A stretch of DNA of 64,000 nt from Gemmatimonadota bacterium. Its GTDB lineage: Bacteria > Gemmatimonadota > Gemmatimonadetes > Gemmatimonadales > Gemmatimonadaceae. The DNA lies in the NCBI GenBank assembly GCA_021324775.1, contig JAJPIM010000043.1, forward strand, positions 80,873 to 144,872, read 5' to 3'. Positions 1 through 7,780 of this stretch are shown one piece after another (position 1 is the first letter of the stretch; every line of letters starts with the position of its first letter). The notes under the pieces were generated by a model. It had not been told where the DNA came from and made no database searches. It saw only the letters and a program-made list of their open reading frames with translations. Both the position numbers and the translations under genes were made by a program.

Positions 1-1
1 C

Positions 2-133
2 ACGGACACCGGGCGGCAGGCCAAACTCTACGCGCTGACGCGGCAGGGGCGGGCACAGCTGCGCGCGGAAGCGGAGCGGTGGTCCGAATACTCGGCCGCC
101 GTCACGCGCGCACTCGCGCTCTCGGGCTTCTGA
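2..133 (+). CDS. PadR-family transcriptional regulator, C-terminal end only
   Basis: The window opens inside this gene. The visible 43 codons read TDTGRQAKLYALTRQGRAQL and continue to a TGA. The 'A-K-x-Y-x-L-T-x-x-G' pattern is the wing and start of the C-terminal helix of PadR-like winged-helix repressors. The stop is followed within a few bases by the GTG start of an ADOP permease. PadR genes placed directly before ADOP permeases are a familiar pair in Acidobacteriota and Gemmatimonadota, so it probably controls that permease. The N-terminal DNA-binding part lies outside the window. The short length visible limits certainty. Confidence 0.7.
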   Translation, partial: TDTGRQAKLYALTRQGRAQLRAEAERWSEYSAAVTRALALSGF

Positions 134-135
134 TC

Positions 136-2814
136 GTGCGTCGCAGCTTCCGCCTCTTTCGCAGTGCGGCCAGCGGGCGCCGCGATGTCGATGACGAGAT
201 CCAACTGCACATCGCGCTCCGCGCCGAAGAGTTCGTAGCAAGCGGGCTCACGCCGGAGGCGGCACAGCGGGCGGCCGAGGAGGCGTTCGGCGATGTCGCC
301 TCGATCGCGGCCGCCTGCCGGGACATCCGCGGACGTAGTGCACGAGAGCGTGCGCGCCGGGACTGGGTGCGGCAGACCGCAGGCGACGCAGCACTCGCGT
401 GGAGGGCGTTTCGCCGCCACCCCGGATTCGCCACCGGAAGCGTGCTGACGTTCGCGCTGGGGATCGGCGCCGCGGCCACGGTATTCACGATCGCCAACGG
501 TGTCCTCCTTCGGCCGCTGCCGTACGCCGACCCGTCGCGGCTGGCCATGTTGTGGTTGTCGGCGCCGGCAGCCAGGAGTGCCGACGGGGTGTTTCCGCTG
601 TCGGCTGCCATCGCGACGGGATTGGCAGGACAGATCCATTCGCTTGACGGGCTGTCGGCCTTTCGGGCTGCCGACTACGTACTCCGCGACGGAGACAGTC
701 CCGAGCCGCTGGACGGCGCTCGCGTCGCGCCCTCGCTCTTCGCGACGCTCGGCGTGCGGCCGGAGATCGGGCGCACGTTTACCGATGACGAAGGACTCGT
801 AGGCGGGCCAGCGGTCGTGATTCTGAGTGATCGCATCTGGCGGAGCCGGTTTGGCGCATCGCCATCGGTGCTTGGCCGTCAGGTCACACTCGGGGCGCGC
901 CGGTACACGGTCGTGGGCGTGATGCCCCCGGGCTTCACATTTCCGCGGGGCGCCGAGCTGCCGCCGGGACTCGCGTTCGCCGCGCGAACTGACGTGTGGA
1001 CACCGCTGGCATTCACCGCTGCGGAGCTGGCGAACCTTGGCACGTTGAACCTTGCGGCCGTTGCGCGGATCAAGCCTGGAATCACCTACCCGCGCCTGAA
1101 CGCGGAACTCACCGCCGTCTCAACCCGTCTCTGGCCGCGTCTCGTTTCTCAACTCGGCGGCGGTGTGTACGGCGTCCCGCTGAGCGACCAGGCGGCAGGC
1201 GGTGTTCGTCGTGACCTTCTCATCCTGCTCGGCGCAGGCGTGTGCGTTCTGTTGATCACGTGCGTGAACCTTACCAACCTCCTGATCGCCCGTGCGGCGG
1301 CGCGGCAACCCGAGCTGGCGGTTCGGGGGGCGCTCGGGGCCAGTTACGGGCGCATTGCCAGGCAACTCATCACGGAGCATGTCGTCCTCGCCCTGACCGG
1401 CGCCGCCGTGGGGCTCGCCGTCGCGGTGTGGGGAACGGCGGTCGTGCTGCGGCTCGTGCCTGGCAGTTTGCCGCGGGCCGACGATGTGGTTCTGGACTGG
1501 CGGGTGGTTGCGGGGACACTGCTCGTGGCGGCGTCGGCTGGCGCGTCGTTCGGATTGCTGAGCGCTCGTTTTGGCGTAGCGCGGGATGTGGGCGGAACCC
1601 GCCTGACCGGCGGCCGCTCGCAGCGGCACGGCCGGCGACTGCTGGTCGCGACGGAGGTTGCGCTGTCGCTCATGCTGTTGATCGCCGCGGGACTTCTGTC
1701 GGAGAGCTTCGTGAAGCTGCAACGCCTCACGCCGGGATTCATTCCTGAGCGAGCGGTGTCGGCCGTCGTGTCGCTGCCTGTTGCGGACGATGCGAATCCC
1801 GTTCGTGACGGTGGCCAGTGGGCCGCGTTCTTCGATGGGTTCACGGCACGCGTCGCGAACCTGCCGGGTGTACGAGCGGCAGGCGCCGTGAGCTCGCTCC
1901 CGTTGTCGGGCGACGTCGAATCCGGACCGTTCACGATCGAGGGCGAGCCGGCGCCGCCGAATGGCCAAGCACCTACCGCGCAATTCAACATCGTCAGTGG
2001 CGCCTATTTCGCTGCCATGGGCATCCGGACCACCGGGGGCCGCTTGTTCGATTCGCGCGACCGTTCCGATGGGGCGCCCGTCGCCGTCGTGAGCCGCACA
2101 TTTGGCCAGCGGTTCTTTCCGGCGCGGACACCAATCGGCGAGCGCATTCATACCGGTTTCGACTACACGCCGCGAGTCCGTGAGATCATCGGCGTAGTAG
2201 ATGATGTCAAGCAGACCACCCTCGATGCGGACGTCGTCCCGGCGATCTACGTTCCCGAATCCCAGATGCCGTATCCCGCACTCTCGCTCGTGGTGCGCAC
2301 GTCCGGTGATCCGTCGGATGTGGTGCCGGGGATCCGGCACGAGCTGGCACAACTGGCGCCGGCGGCGGCGCTCAACCGGGTCCGCACGCTCGCCGCAGTC
2401 GTCAGCACGTCGCTCGAGCGGCAGCGATTCAGTCTCGTGCTGGTCGCATCCTTCGCGGGTGCGGCCCTGGTGCTGGCGATCATCGGCCTCTACGGCGTCA
2501 TCGCCCTCGGAGTCCGCCAGCGGCACCGCGAGCTTGGTGTCCGGATGGCACTGGGGGCGGCGCCAGCGGACGTCCGCCGGCTGATTGTCGCCGAGGGAAT
2601 GGCGGTTACCGGTGGCGGCATCGTCGTGGGATTGGCGGGCGCATTCGCGCTGATGCGTCTCCTGGGTACGCTTCTGTATGACGTCACGACCACGGATCCG
2701 CCGATCTACGTGGCGGCGGTCCTGGTCGTGGCGGGAGTCGCGGCGCTGGCGACAAGTTTGCCGGCCCGCGAAGCGACGGCCATCGATCCCGCAGGGACCC
2801 TGCGCTCGGACTGA
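136..2814 (+). CDS. ADOP-family ABC transporter permease (MacB/FtsX-like)
   Basis: 892-residue inner-membrane permease of the acidobacterial duplicated orphan permease type. The N-terminal cytoplasmic prefix (about residues 10-60, DVDDEIQLHIALRAEE and the EEAFGDV motif) is the ADOP signature. A first transmembrane helix follows near residue 105, then a MacB-like periplasmic domain, an FtsX core near 365-450 (RGALGASYGRIARQL), a second periplasmic domain and a second FtsX core at the C-terminus (ELGVRMALGAAPADV). The ORF track starts at 79, but that overlaps the upstream regulator. GTG at 136, three bases after its stop, starts exactly at the conserved prefix. Substrate is unknown; such proteins are usually annotated as macrolide-export-like. 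No ATPase gene is adjacent, which fits the 'orphan' habit of the family. Confidence 0.9.
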   Translation: MRRSFRLFRSAASGRRDVDDEIQLHIALRAEEFVASGLTPEAAQRAAEEAFGDVASIAAACRDIRGRSARERARRDWVRQTAGDAALAWRAFRRHPGFATGSVLTFALGIGAAATVFTIANGVLLRPLPYADPSRLAMLWLSAPAARSADGVFPLSAAIATGLAGQIHSLDGLSAFRAADYVLRDGDSPEPLDGARVAPSLFATLGVRPEIGRTFTDDEGLVGGPAVVILSDRIWRSRFGASPSVLGRQVTLGARRYTVVGVMPPGFTFPRGAELPPGLAFAARTDVWTPLAFTAAELANLGTLNLAAVARIKPGITYPRLNAELTAVSTRLWPRLVSQLGGGVYGVPLSDQAAGGVRRDLLILLGAGVCVLLITCVNLTNLLIARAAARQPELAVRGALGASYGRIARQLITEHVVLALTGAAVGLAVAVWGTAVVLRLVPGSLPRADDVVLDWRVVAGTLLVAASAGASFGLLSARFGVARDVGGTRLTGGRSQRHGRRLLVATEVALSLMLLIAAGLLSESFVKLQRLTPGFIPERAVSAVVSLPVADDANPVRDGGQWAAFFDGFTARVANLPGVRAAGAVSSLPLSGDVESGPFTIEGEPAPPNGQAPTAQFNIVSGAYFAAMGIRTTGGRLFDSRDRSDGAPVAVVSRTFGQRFFPARTPIGERIHTGFDYTPRVREIIGVVDDVKQTTLDADVVPAIYVPESQMPYPALSLVVRTSGDPSDVVPGIRHELAQLAPAAALNRVRTLAAVVSTSLERQRFSLVLVASFAGAALVLAIIGLYGVIALGVRQRHRELGVRMALGAAPADVRRLIVAEGMAVTGGGIVVGLAGAFALMRLLGTLLYDVTTTDPPIYVAAVLVVAGVAALATSLPAREATAIDPAGTLRSD

Positions 2815-2894
2815 CCCGCGCGATCGGCGTCGCGCGGGGCTGGCGGAGGCGGCCCGGCTCGACAGCTAACAGGACGCAGGCTATATCCGGATCA

Positions 2895-3497
2895 ATGCCG
2901 AAGGCACGCCATCCGAACGCCCGCCGCCGCTGTGCTTGGGCGGACACCGACCCTCTTCTCCGCGCCTATCACGACCAGGAGTGGGGCGTGCCGGTGCGAG
3001 ACAGCCGCGCCCTATGGGAGATGCTGATCCTGGAGGGCTTTCAGGCCGGGCTGTCCTGGATCACCATCCTCCGGAAGCGGGACGCCTTCCGGGCGGCATT
3101 TCGCGGGTTCGACCCACGAGCGGTCGCGCGATTCGGCGCGGCGGATGTCGCGCGCCTCATGAAGAATCCAGGGATCGTGCGATCGCGCGCGAAGATCGAG
3201 GCGGCGATTCACAACGCGCGGGTGTTTCTGGAGAGGGAGGCTCAGGGCGACGACCTCTCGACACTCGTCTGGTCCATGGCGGGAGGGGCCCCGATTCAGA
3301 ATTCAGGCAAGGTGCTGGCCCAGACGCCGTTGTCGGCGGCAGTTTCTGCCCAACTCAAGCTGCGCGGGTACAAGTTCGTCGGGCCGGTCATCGTCTACGC
3401 CTGGATGCAGGCGACGGGCATCGTGAGCGATCATGTAACGGGGTGCTTTCGGCGCCGTGCGGCACCGCGCGCCCGCCACACGCGTGTGCGGCGATAG
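2895..3497 (+). CDS. tag: DNA-3-methyladenine glycosylase I
   Basis: 200-residue base-excision repair glycosylase that removes 3-methyladenine from alkylated DNA. The zinc-snap ligands of the Tag family are visible: Cys13 and His26 near the N-terminus (RRCAWADTDP...YHDQEWG) and the His/Cys of SDHVTGCF near residue 180. The catalytic-pocket Glu is in MLILEGFQAGLSW (Glu47). Length is normal for Tag, with an Arg-rich tail of about 15 residues after the second zinc motif. ATG start with no strong Shine-Dalgarno. It stands alone between the ADOP permease and the peroxiredoxin. Confidence 0.95.
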   Translation: MPKARHPNARRRCAWADTDPLLRAYHDQEWGVPVRDSRALWEMLILEGFQAGLSWITILRKRDAFRAAFRGFDPRAVARFGAADVARLMKNPGIVRSRAKIEAAIHNARVFLEREAQGDDLSTLVWSMAGGAPIQNSGKVLAQTPLSAAVSAQLKLRGYKFVGPVIVYAWMQATGIVSDHVTGCFRRRAAPRARHTRVRR

Positions 3498-3531
3498 ATT
3501 TATCGCTACCCACAACCCAGGAGTCCACCTG

Positions 3532-4134
3532 ATGCGCATGCATGTTGGTTCGGGAGGCTTACTCGTTGCCGCGGCGATGGCGCTGGTACCGGCTACACGC
3601 GCGAAGGCGCAATCGGAAGCGCCGGCGGCCGCTCCAGCGGTCGGTTCGGTAGCCCCCGACTTTGCGCTGCCGGGCGCCACGCGATACGGGCTGCTCCGGT
3701 CCCCTGTGCGACTCGCCGACTACCGTGGGCAGACGGTGGTGCTGGCCTTCTTCTATCAGGCGCGGACCAAGGGCTGAACCATTCAAATGGAGGCGTACCG
3801 TGATCAGTACGCCACGCTGTTCCACAACGGCCGCAAAGTGGCGGTCATCGGCATCAGTGTCGACGCCGACACCACGTTAGCCAACTGGGCTCGCGAATCA
3901 GATTTTCCGATCGTGTTCGCCAGCGACATCGGCAGCGTCGTCGGGAAGATGTACGGTGCGTTCGACGCCAAGAACAACGTCGATAATCGCTCGCTGTTCG
4001 TCGTGGCTCCGGACGGCCACATTGCGTATGTGACCCAGCCGTTCAAGGTGCTCGCGCCGGCCGCGTACGCCGATCTCGGGCACGCCATCGACAAGGTGAC
4101 ACCACCGGCCGCGCCCGCGGCGTCGGGCAACTAG
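3532..4134 (+). CDS. exported peroxiredoxin (AhpC/TSA, redoxin) with in-frame TGA at the peroxidatic position: candidate selenoprotein
   Basis: The ORF track splits this gene into 3457..3777 and 3787..4134, but both halves are in one frame, separated only by TGA (3775-3777). Read through, it is a 200-residue redoxin. A signal peptide (MRMHVGSGG...ATRAKAQ) is followed by VGSVAPDFALPG, VVLAFFYQARTKG, TGA, TIQMEAYRDQY and the C-terminal half ending in VDNRSLFVVAPDG. In this family the residue after ARTxG is the peroxidatic cysteine (ARTKGCTIQM-type), so TGA stands exactly where catalytic Cys is expected (residue 82). The rest of the protein has no Cys, so a 1-Sec mechanism with an external reductant would be needed. 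GGAG lies 8 nt before ATG 3532. A bSECIS-like hairpin begins 14 nt after the TGA. Alternatives are a nonsense mutation or sequencing error; both would have to hit this one codon. Confidence 0.8.
3792..3813 (+). promoter_or_regulatory. bSECIS-like hairpin for selenocysteine insertion
   Basis: GGCGTAC, loop CGTGATCA, GTACGCC forms a perfect 7-bp stem with an 8-nt loop inside the coding sequence. The apical loop starts 22 nt after the TGA and has G as its second base. The published bacterial SECIS pattern asks for an apical loop about 16-37 nt downstream of UGA with a G among its first two bases. The match is by eye; no folding program was run. Confidence 0.65.
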
Positions 4135-4155
4135 CAGGCGGGCGGATGGGGGTGG

Positions 4156-4189
4156 GGGCGGCCGGCCGATCTGCGATTGCCGGCCGCCC
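4156..4189. terminator. bidirectional hairpin between convergent genes
   Basis: GGGCGGCCGGC, a 12-nt loop, then GCCGGCCGCCC: a perfect 11-bp GC stem between the stop codons of the peroxiredoxin (+) and the TlpA-like gene (-). There is no clear T-run on either side. Position and strength suggest a shared terminator. Confidence 0.6.
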
Positions 4190-4197
4190 TCGCCAGA

Positions 4198-4719
4198 CTA
4201 GATCGCTTTGTGGATTGCCGCGTCGATGTCCTGCGTGCCGCCGACGCCGGTATACACGACGCGGCCCGTCCGGTCGATGACAACGACAAAGGATGTCGCC
4301 GGCGCGTCGTAGGCGCTGGCGGCATTGCCATCCGCATCGTACACCACTGCGCCGCCGAGCGGATGCACAGCGACGTGCTTCCGGACGCGCTCGATCGATT
4401 CATTGATCGCGACCGCAACGGTCACGAAGCGGACCCGTTCCCCGTATTTTTTCGCGGCGGCGGCCATCGTGGGTTCGAGCTCCTTACAGTTCGGGCACCA
4501 TGTCGCCCAGAACTCCAGCACCGCCGGGCCCGTGCCCACAACGCCGGCCAGGTCGACGGGCTTGCCATCGAGCGAGCGGACTGCCGCCGAGGGCGCATGG
4601 GTGCCAACAGCGATGCCGCCATCCTGGGCCTGGGCCGTTGTGCTCAGGAGGATGGCGCCGAGGGCGACGATCGCGGCACGGGCGAGTCGATGGGCGGGCG
4701 TGATCGAGGCGATCGGCAT
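4198..4719 (-). CDS. TlpA/ResA-like exported thioredoxin
   Basis: 173 residues. An N-terminal signal peptide (ARAAIVALGAILLSTTAQAQ) is followed by a thioredoxin fold with active site WATWCPNCKELEP at about residues 71-83. TlpA-type proteins reduce disulfides on exported substrates such as apocytochrome c. The ORF track extends it to 5397, but that part is a shadow of the upstream gene. ATG at 4719 overlaps the stop of the CcdA-like gene (TGATG), so the two are translationally coupled. Together they form an electron path from cytoplasmic thioredoxin through the membrane to the periplasm. The convergent peroxiredoxin is exported and lacks a resolving Cys, so this pair is a possible reductant for it (inference). 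Confidence 0.9.
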   Translation of the reverse strand: MPIASITPAHRLARAAIVALGAILLSTTAQAQDGGIAVGTHAPSAAVRSLDGKPVDLAGVVGTGPAVLEFWATWCPNCKELEPTMAAAAKKYGERVRFVTVAVAINESIERVRKHVAVHPLGGAVVYDADGNAASAYDAPATSFVVVIDRTGRVVYTGVGGTQDIDAAIHKAI

Positions 4720-5438
4720 CAGATGAGTTGTTGGCCGGTGAGGATCAGGTAGTACTCCGCGGCGCCAAGCATGATGACGGCGAATATCCGCTTGACCCAC
4801 AACATCCACGCCCCGGCACGTGGCAAGCGCGCGAGTGCGCCTGCTGAGATACCCGCGATGACGAGGAAGGTGCACATACCGAGTGAGAAGACGAAGAGGT
4901 ACGAAAACCCCAGCACGGCGCTCCGAGTCGTGCCGACCCAGGTGAGGACCGCCGCCATGACGGGCGCCGAGCATGGGGCGGCGACCAGTCCGGACGCGGC
5001 GCCCATCACGAAGGCGCCAGCCATCTCGCCGCCGCGGCCGGCTTGCGCGGCCCGTTGGAGCAGCGCGGACGGCACGCGGACGGGAATGACGTCGAGCATC
5101 GCGAGGGCGAACAGGACGAGGAGATTCGCCATGGCGAAATACGCCCACGGATTGGAGCTCACCGAGCCGAAGAGGGTGCCGGTGAGACCTGCCAGCAGCC
5201 CGAGGCTGGCATACACCAGCGCGAGACCGATGACGTAGCACAGCGTCAGCGCGAGGGGCCGGAAGCGGGACGCTCCGGCACCGTGCGCCACGCTCTCTCC
5301 ACCGACGACCGCAGCCGTGATGGGGATCATGGGATAGATGCAGGGGGTGAGGCTCGTCAGCACTCCGGCGCCAAACAGCAGCGGGATCGCGGTCCACGGG
5401 CTCGAGGAGAGTCTGGCTATGAGTTGCGCGTGGTCCAT
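4719..5438 (-). CDS. CcdA/DsbD-type transmembrane thiol transporter
   Basis: 239-residue polytopic membrane protein of the cytochrome c biogenesis/DsbD transmembrane family, which passes electrons across the inner membrane through a conserved Cys pair. The pair is visible as LTSLTPCIYPMIPI near residue 30 and LVAAPCSAPVMAA near residue 150, with repeated hydrophobic helices between and after. The track start at 5516 is replaced by ATG 5438 (MDHAQLIARL), which has GGAG 5 nt upstream. It has no fused thioredoxin domain. That role is taken by the coupled downstream TlpA-like gene. Confidence 0.9.
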   Translation of the reverse strand: MDHAQLIARLSSSPWTAIPLLFGAGVLTSLTPCIYPMIPITAAVVGGESVAHGAGASRFRPLALTLCYVIGLALVYASLGLLAGLTGTLFGSVSSNPWAYFAMANLLVLFALAMLDVIPVRVPSALLQRAAQAGRGGEMAGAFVMGAASGLVAAPCSAPVMAAVLTWVGTTRSAVLGFSYLFVFSLGMCTFLVIAGISAGALARLPRAGAWMLWVKRIFAVIMLGAAEYYLILTGQQLI

Positions 5439-5470
5439 GAGTCTCCAGGAGGGGTAGTGACGGCCGCGAT

Positions 5471-5483
5471 GGCGTGACACGCC
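5471..5483. promoter_or_regulatory. GGCGTG-A-CACGCC dyad, possible operator
   Basis: A perfect 6+1+6 palindrome in the 233-bp divergent gap between ccdA-like (-) and the DinB-like gene (+). It shares the GCGTGAC core with a second palindrome at 5616-5630, which suggests a pair of sites for one regulator. No regulator gene is adjacent. Confidence 0.35.
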
Positions 5484-5615
5484 CGGGCCATTGCGCCGCG
5501 CCGGAGCGTCCCGCAAGATGATACGTTGAACAGCCGATCTACAGCGGCAGCCTCAACATGGAGGTCGTCGCGCTCCGGGGCATTGCTCGACGCCCCCGGC
5601 GAATGGGATCGGGGG

Positions 5616-5630
5616 GTCACGCGGCGTGAC
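5616..5630. promoter_or_regulatory. GTCACGC-G-GCGTGAC dyad, possible operator
   Basis: A perfect 7+1+7 palindrome about 42 nt before the DinB-like start and sharing GCGTGAC with the dyad at 5471-5483. It could be an operator, or a small RNA hairpin in the 5' leader. Confidence 0.35.
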
Positions 5631-5671
5631 GCCCGCGAGCCCGGCCCTCTGGCGTGTAACGGTAACAAACC

Positions 5672-6220
5672 ATGGCTCTCGAATTCACGACCTCCTATCT
5701 CAAAGACGCGCTCGCGGTGTTTCGCGCATACAAGAAGCTCGGCGACGGCGCCATCGCGCAGGTGACGGACGAGCAACTCACGATCGTGCTGGACCCCGAG
5801 ATGAACTCGATCGCCCAGATCGTGAAGCACATGGCGGGCAACATGCGATCGCGATGGACCGATTTCCTCACCACCGACGGGGAGAAGCCGAACCGCCAGC
5901 GCGAGACCGAGTTCGTGGATCCCCCGGCGAGCCGGGCGGGCGTTCTCGCGCTGTGGGAAGCCGGCTGGCAACTGGTCTTCGCCGCGCTGGAGCCGCTCTC
6001 GGATGACGACCTCGCCCGCGTCGTGGCGATCCGGGGCGAGCGGCATTCGGTGATGCAGGCCATCAATCGGCAGATGACCCATTACGCGTACCACGCCGGC
6101 CAGATCGTGCTGCTTGCGAAGCATTTCAAGGGCGCGGATTGGCGGTCCCTCAGTATCCCGAAGGGTGGGTCGGCGCGCTACGAGGCGCAGGTCCGTGCCG
6201 GCGAGGCCAGCCAGCGATAG
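5672..6220 (+). CDS. DinB-like protein (DUF1572 family)
   Basis: 182-residue four-helix-bundle protein of the DinB/DUF1572 group, probable metal-dependent thiol transferases or hydrolases of mostly unknown substrate. The metal-binding histidine pattern of the superfamily is visible: one His in the second helix (QIVKHMAGNM, about residue 53) and two in the last helix (THYAYHAGQIVLLAKH, about 132-148). Cytoplasmic, with no signal peptide. ATG start. It is a single gene divergent from the CcdA pair and followed by the promoter of the LVIVD operon. Confidence 0.85.
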   Translation: MALEFTTSYLKDALAVFRAYKKLGDGAIAQVTDEQLTIVLDPEMNSIAQIVKHMAGNMRSRWTDFLTTDGEKPNRQRETEFVDPPASRAGVLALWEAGWQLVFAALEPLSDDDLARVVAIRGERHSVMQAINRQMTHYAYHAGQIVLLAKHFKGADWRSLSIPKGGSARYEAQVRAGEASQR

Positions 6221-6243
6221 CGACGGCACCCCCGGCCCGCGTC

Positions 6244-6272
6244 TTGATCGCGCGTGCGCGCCGGTCCATAAT
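6244..6272 (+). promoter_or_regulatory. sigma-70-like promoter for the LVIVD/oxidase operon
   Basis: TTGATC (-35), a 17-nt spacer, and CATAAT (-10, five of six consensus bases). This gives a leader of roughly 100 nt before ATG 6383. The leader contains a small hairpin (CAGCT-AGAA-AGCTG) and a GGACCC/GGGTC pairing. Confidence 0.55.
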
Positions 6273-6382
6273 CATTGGAGTACAGCTAGAAAGCTGCACC
6301 GTGTCCCACATTTTGGGCTCGGCCCGGACCCACCGGCCCGGGTCTCGCGCGCTTGTCCAAACCCACTGTAGGAGCAGCAACA

Positions 6383-7780
6383 ATGCGTGCAACACGTCTC
6401 GCCGTTGTCCTGTGCACTCTCGCGGTCACCGCGCGGGCGCAGGACCCCGGGGTCCAGGTCCGGCCGTTCGACCAGAAGCACGGAGGAAGTGAGAACATCC
6501 ACATGATTGGGCACGTAGAGGGGCACCCCGGGCCGTGGAAGGCGGCGGACATTGAGATGGAACAGGATCCCTCCCGTCCCTACGTCTACCTCTGCGGGTT
6601 CGTCAACTACGATACGCAGATCTACGATGTGCGCGACCCGGCCCATCCGAAAAAAGTCTTCCAATGGACCATCGAGCACCCGGAGCTGCATCGCGGCATC
6701 GGCGCGATGGACGGCAAGTATTTCAAGATCGGCGACCGCTATTACTACGCGCAGTCGCTGCAATTCCAGCAGGGCACGCCGGACGCGGACCTCGGCGCGG
6801 TCATCTTCGACGTGACTGGCCTTCCGGACTCGAGCAAAGTCAAGGAAGTCGCCCGCATCCGGTACGCGCAGTCACCCGGCGGTTTCCACAACTCGTTCGC
6901 CTACAAACATTCCGATGGACGCGTCCTGTACTTCGCGACGGTCAACGAGCCGAAGGCGCTCATCTACGATCTGGCGAAGGTCGTGAGTGGCAAGGATTCG
7001 AGCAGTTGGCTGATCGGGGCGGTACCCAACCCGACGCCCTTCAAGCAGATCGGCGCTGGCGGCTATCACGACTTCTACGTCGCCTACGATCCGGCGTCGC
7101 ATCAGGACAAGTTCTACGGTGCCGGACTTGGTGGTTTCTCGGTGTGGGATGTGTCGCGTCCCGAGAACCCGGCGCAGCTCTTCACGATCACCGGTTTGGG
7201 TCAGGACGTCGCGCACACCTTCACACCGTCACCCGACGGCAAGTACGCGGTCACCGAGACCGAGTACGAGTATACGCCGCTTCGCATCTGGGACCTTACG
7301 CCTGCCCAGACTGGACAGACCAAGAATCTGGACAACGCGATCGCGGGATGGAGCGCGGACTGGCGCGACCTGTCGCACAATCACGAGGTTCGCTGGCCCT
7401 ACGTGTTCGTCTCGGCGTACGAGGACGGCCTGCAAGTCTTCGATCTCAAGGACCCGCTCAACCCCAAGACGGATGGGCATTATTTCACCTGCGAATGCGC
7501 TCACGGCCGCGGCTTCGGCGGCACGCAGGATGGTGGATGGCAGGGCAGCAACAGCGTCATGCAGGGGGCGTTCGGCGTCGACGTGCGCAACTATGACGGC
7601 CTGATCGTTCTTTCCGATATGCGGAGCGGGCTGTGGCTGTTCCGCATGAACGGCTTCAAGGGATGGAACGGTCATGATTACGGGATGCCCAACATCTCGA
7701 GCGTGCAGGATTACGATCACGGCCCCGAGGGCGCGCCGAAGTCGAGCGCGTCGGCTGGAACGGGCAACGTGGGCCGGTGA
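6383..7780 (+). CDS. secreted LVIVD-repeat (beta-propeller-like) protein
   Basis: 465 residues. A signal peptide (RLAVVLCTLAVTARAQ) precedes a region of repeated short blades of the LVIVD type. Each has a 'x-x-V/L-I-Y/F-D-V-x-D/x-P' core: TQIYDVRDPAHPKK, GAVIFDVTGLPD, FSVWDVSRPENPA, LQVFDLKDPLNPK, LIVLSDMRSGLWLF. A CECAHGRGFGG stretch near residue 380 may bind a metal or form a disulfide. The track start (6353) is earlier; ATG 6383 has GGAG 9 nt upstream and starts the signal peptide. It is first in a coupled operon with an unknown exported protein and a multicopper oxidase, which suggests a role in extracellular redox or metal chemistry. Function is not known. Confidence 0.85.
   Translation: MRATRLAVVLCTLAVTARAQDPGVQVRPFDQKHGGSENIHMIGHVEGHPGPWKAADIEMEQDPSRPYVYLCGFVNYDTQIYDVRDPAHPKKVFQWTIEHPELHRGIGAMDGKYFKIGDRYYYAQSLQFQQGTPDADLGAVIFDVTGLPDSSKVKEVARIRYAQSPGGFHNSFAYKHSDGRVLYFATVNEPKALIYDLAKVVSGKDSSSWLIGAVPNPTPFKQIGAGGYHDFYVAYDPASHQDKFYGAGLGGFSVWDVSRPENPAQLFTITGLGQDVAHTFTPSPDGKYAVTETEYEYTPLRIWDLTPAQTGQTKNLDNAIAGWSADWRDLSHNHEVRWPYVFVSAYEDGLQVFDLKDPLNPKTDGHYFTCECAHGRGFGGTQDGGWQGSNSVMQGAFGVDVRNYDGLIVLSDMRSGLWLFRMNGFKGWNGHDYGMPNISSVQDYDHGPEGAPKSSASAGTGNVGR

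Noticed and set aside
1120-2526. 468-codon minus-strand ORF antisense to the ADOP permease
   Set aside because: Shadow frame with low-complexity Arg/His/Gln content; the plus-strand protein has clear family motifs.
3457-3777. Peroxiredoxin called as two genes or as a simple pseudogene
   Set aside because: The frame is continuous, the only break is TGA at the catalytic position, and a bSECIS-like hairpin follows; read-through is the better reading.
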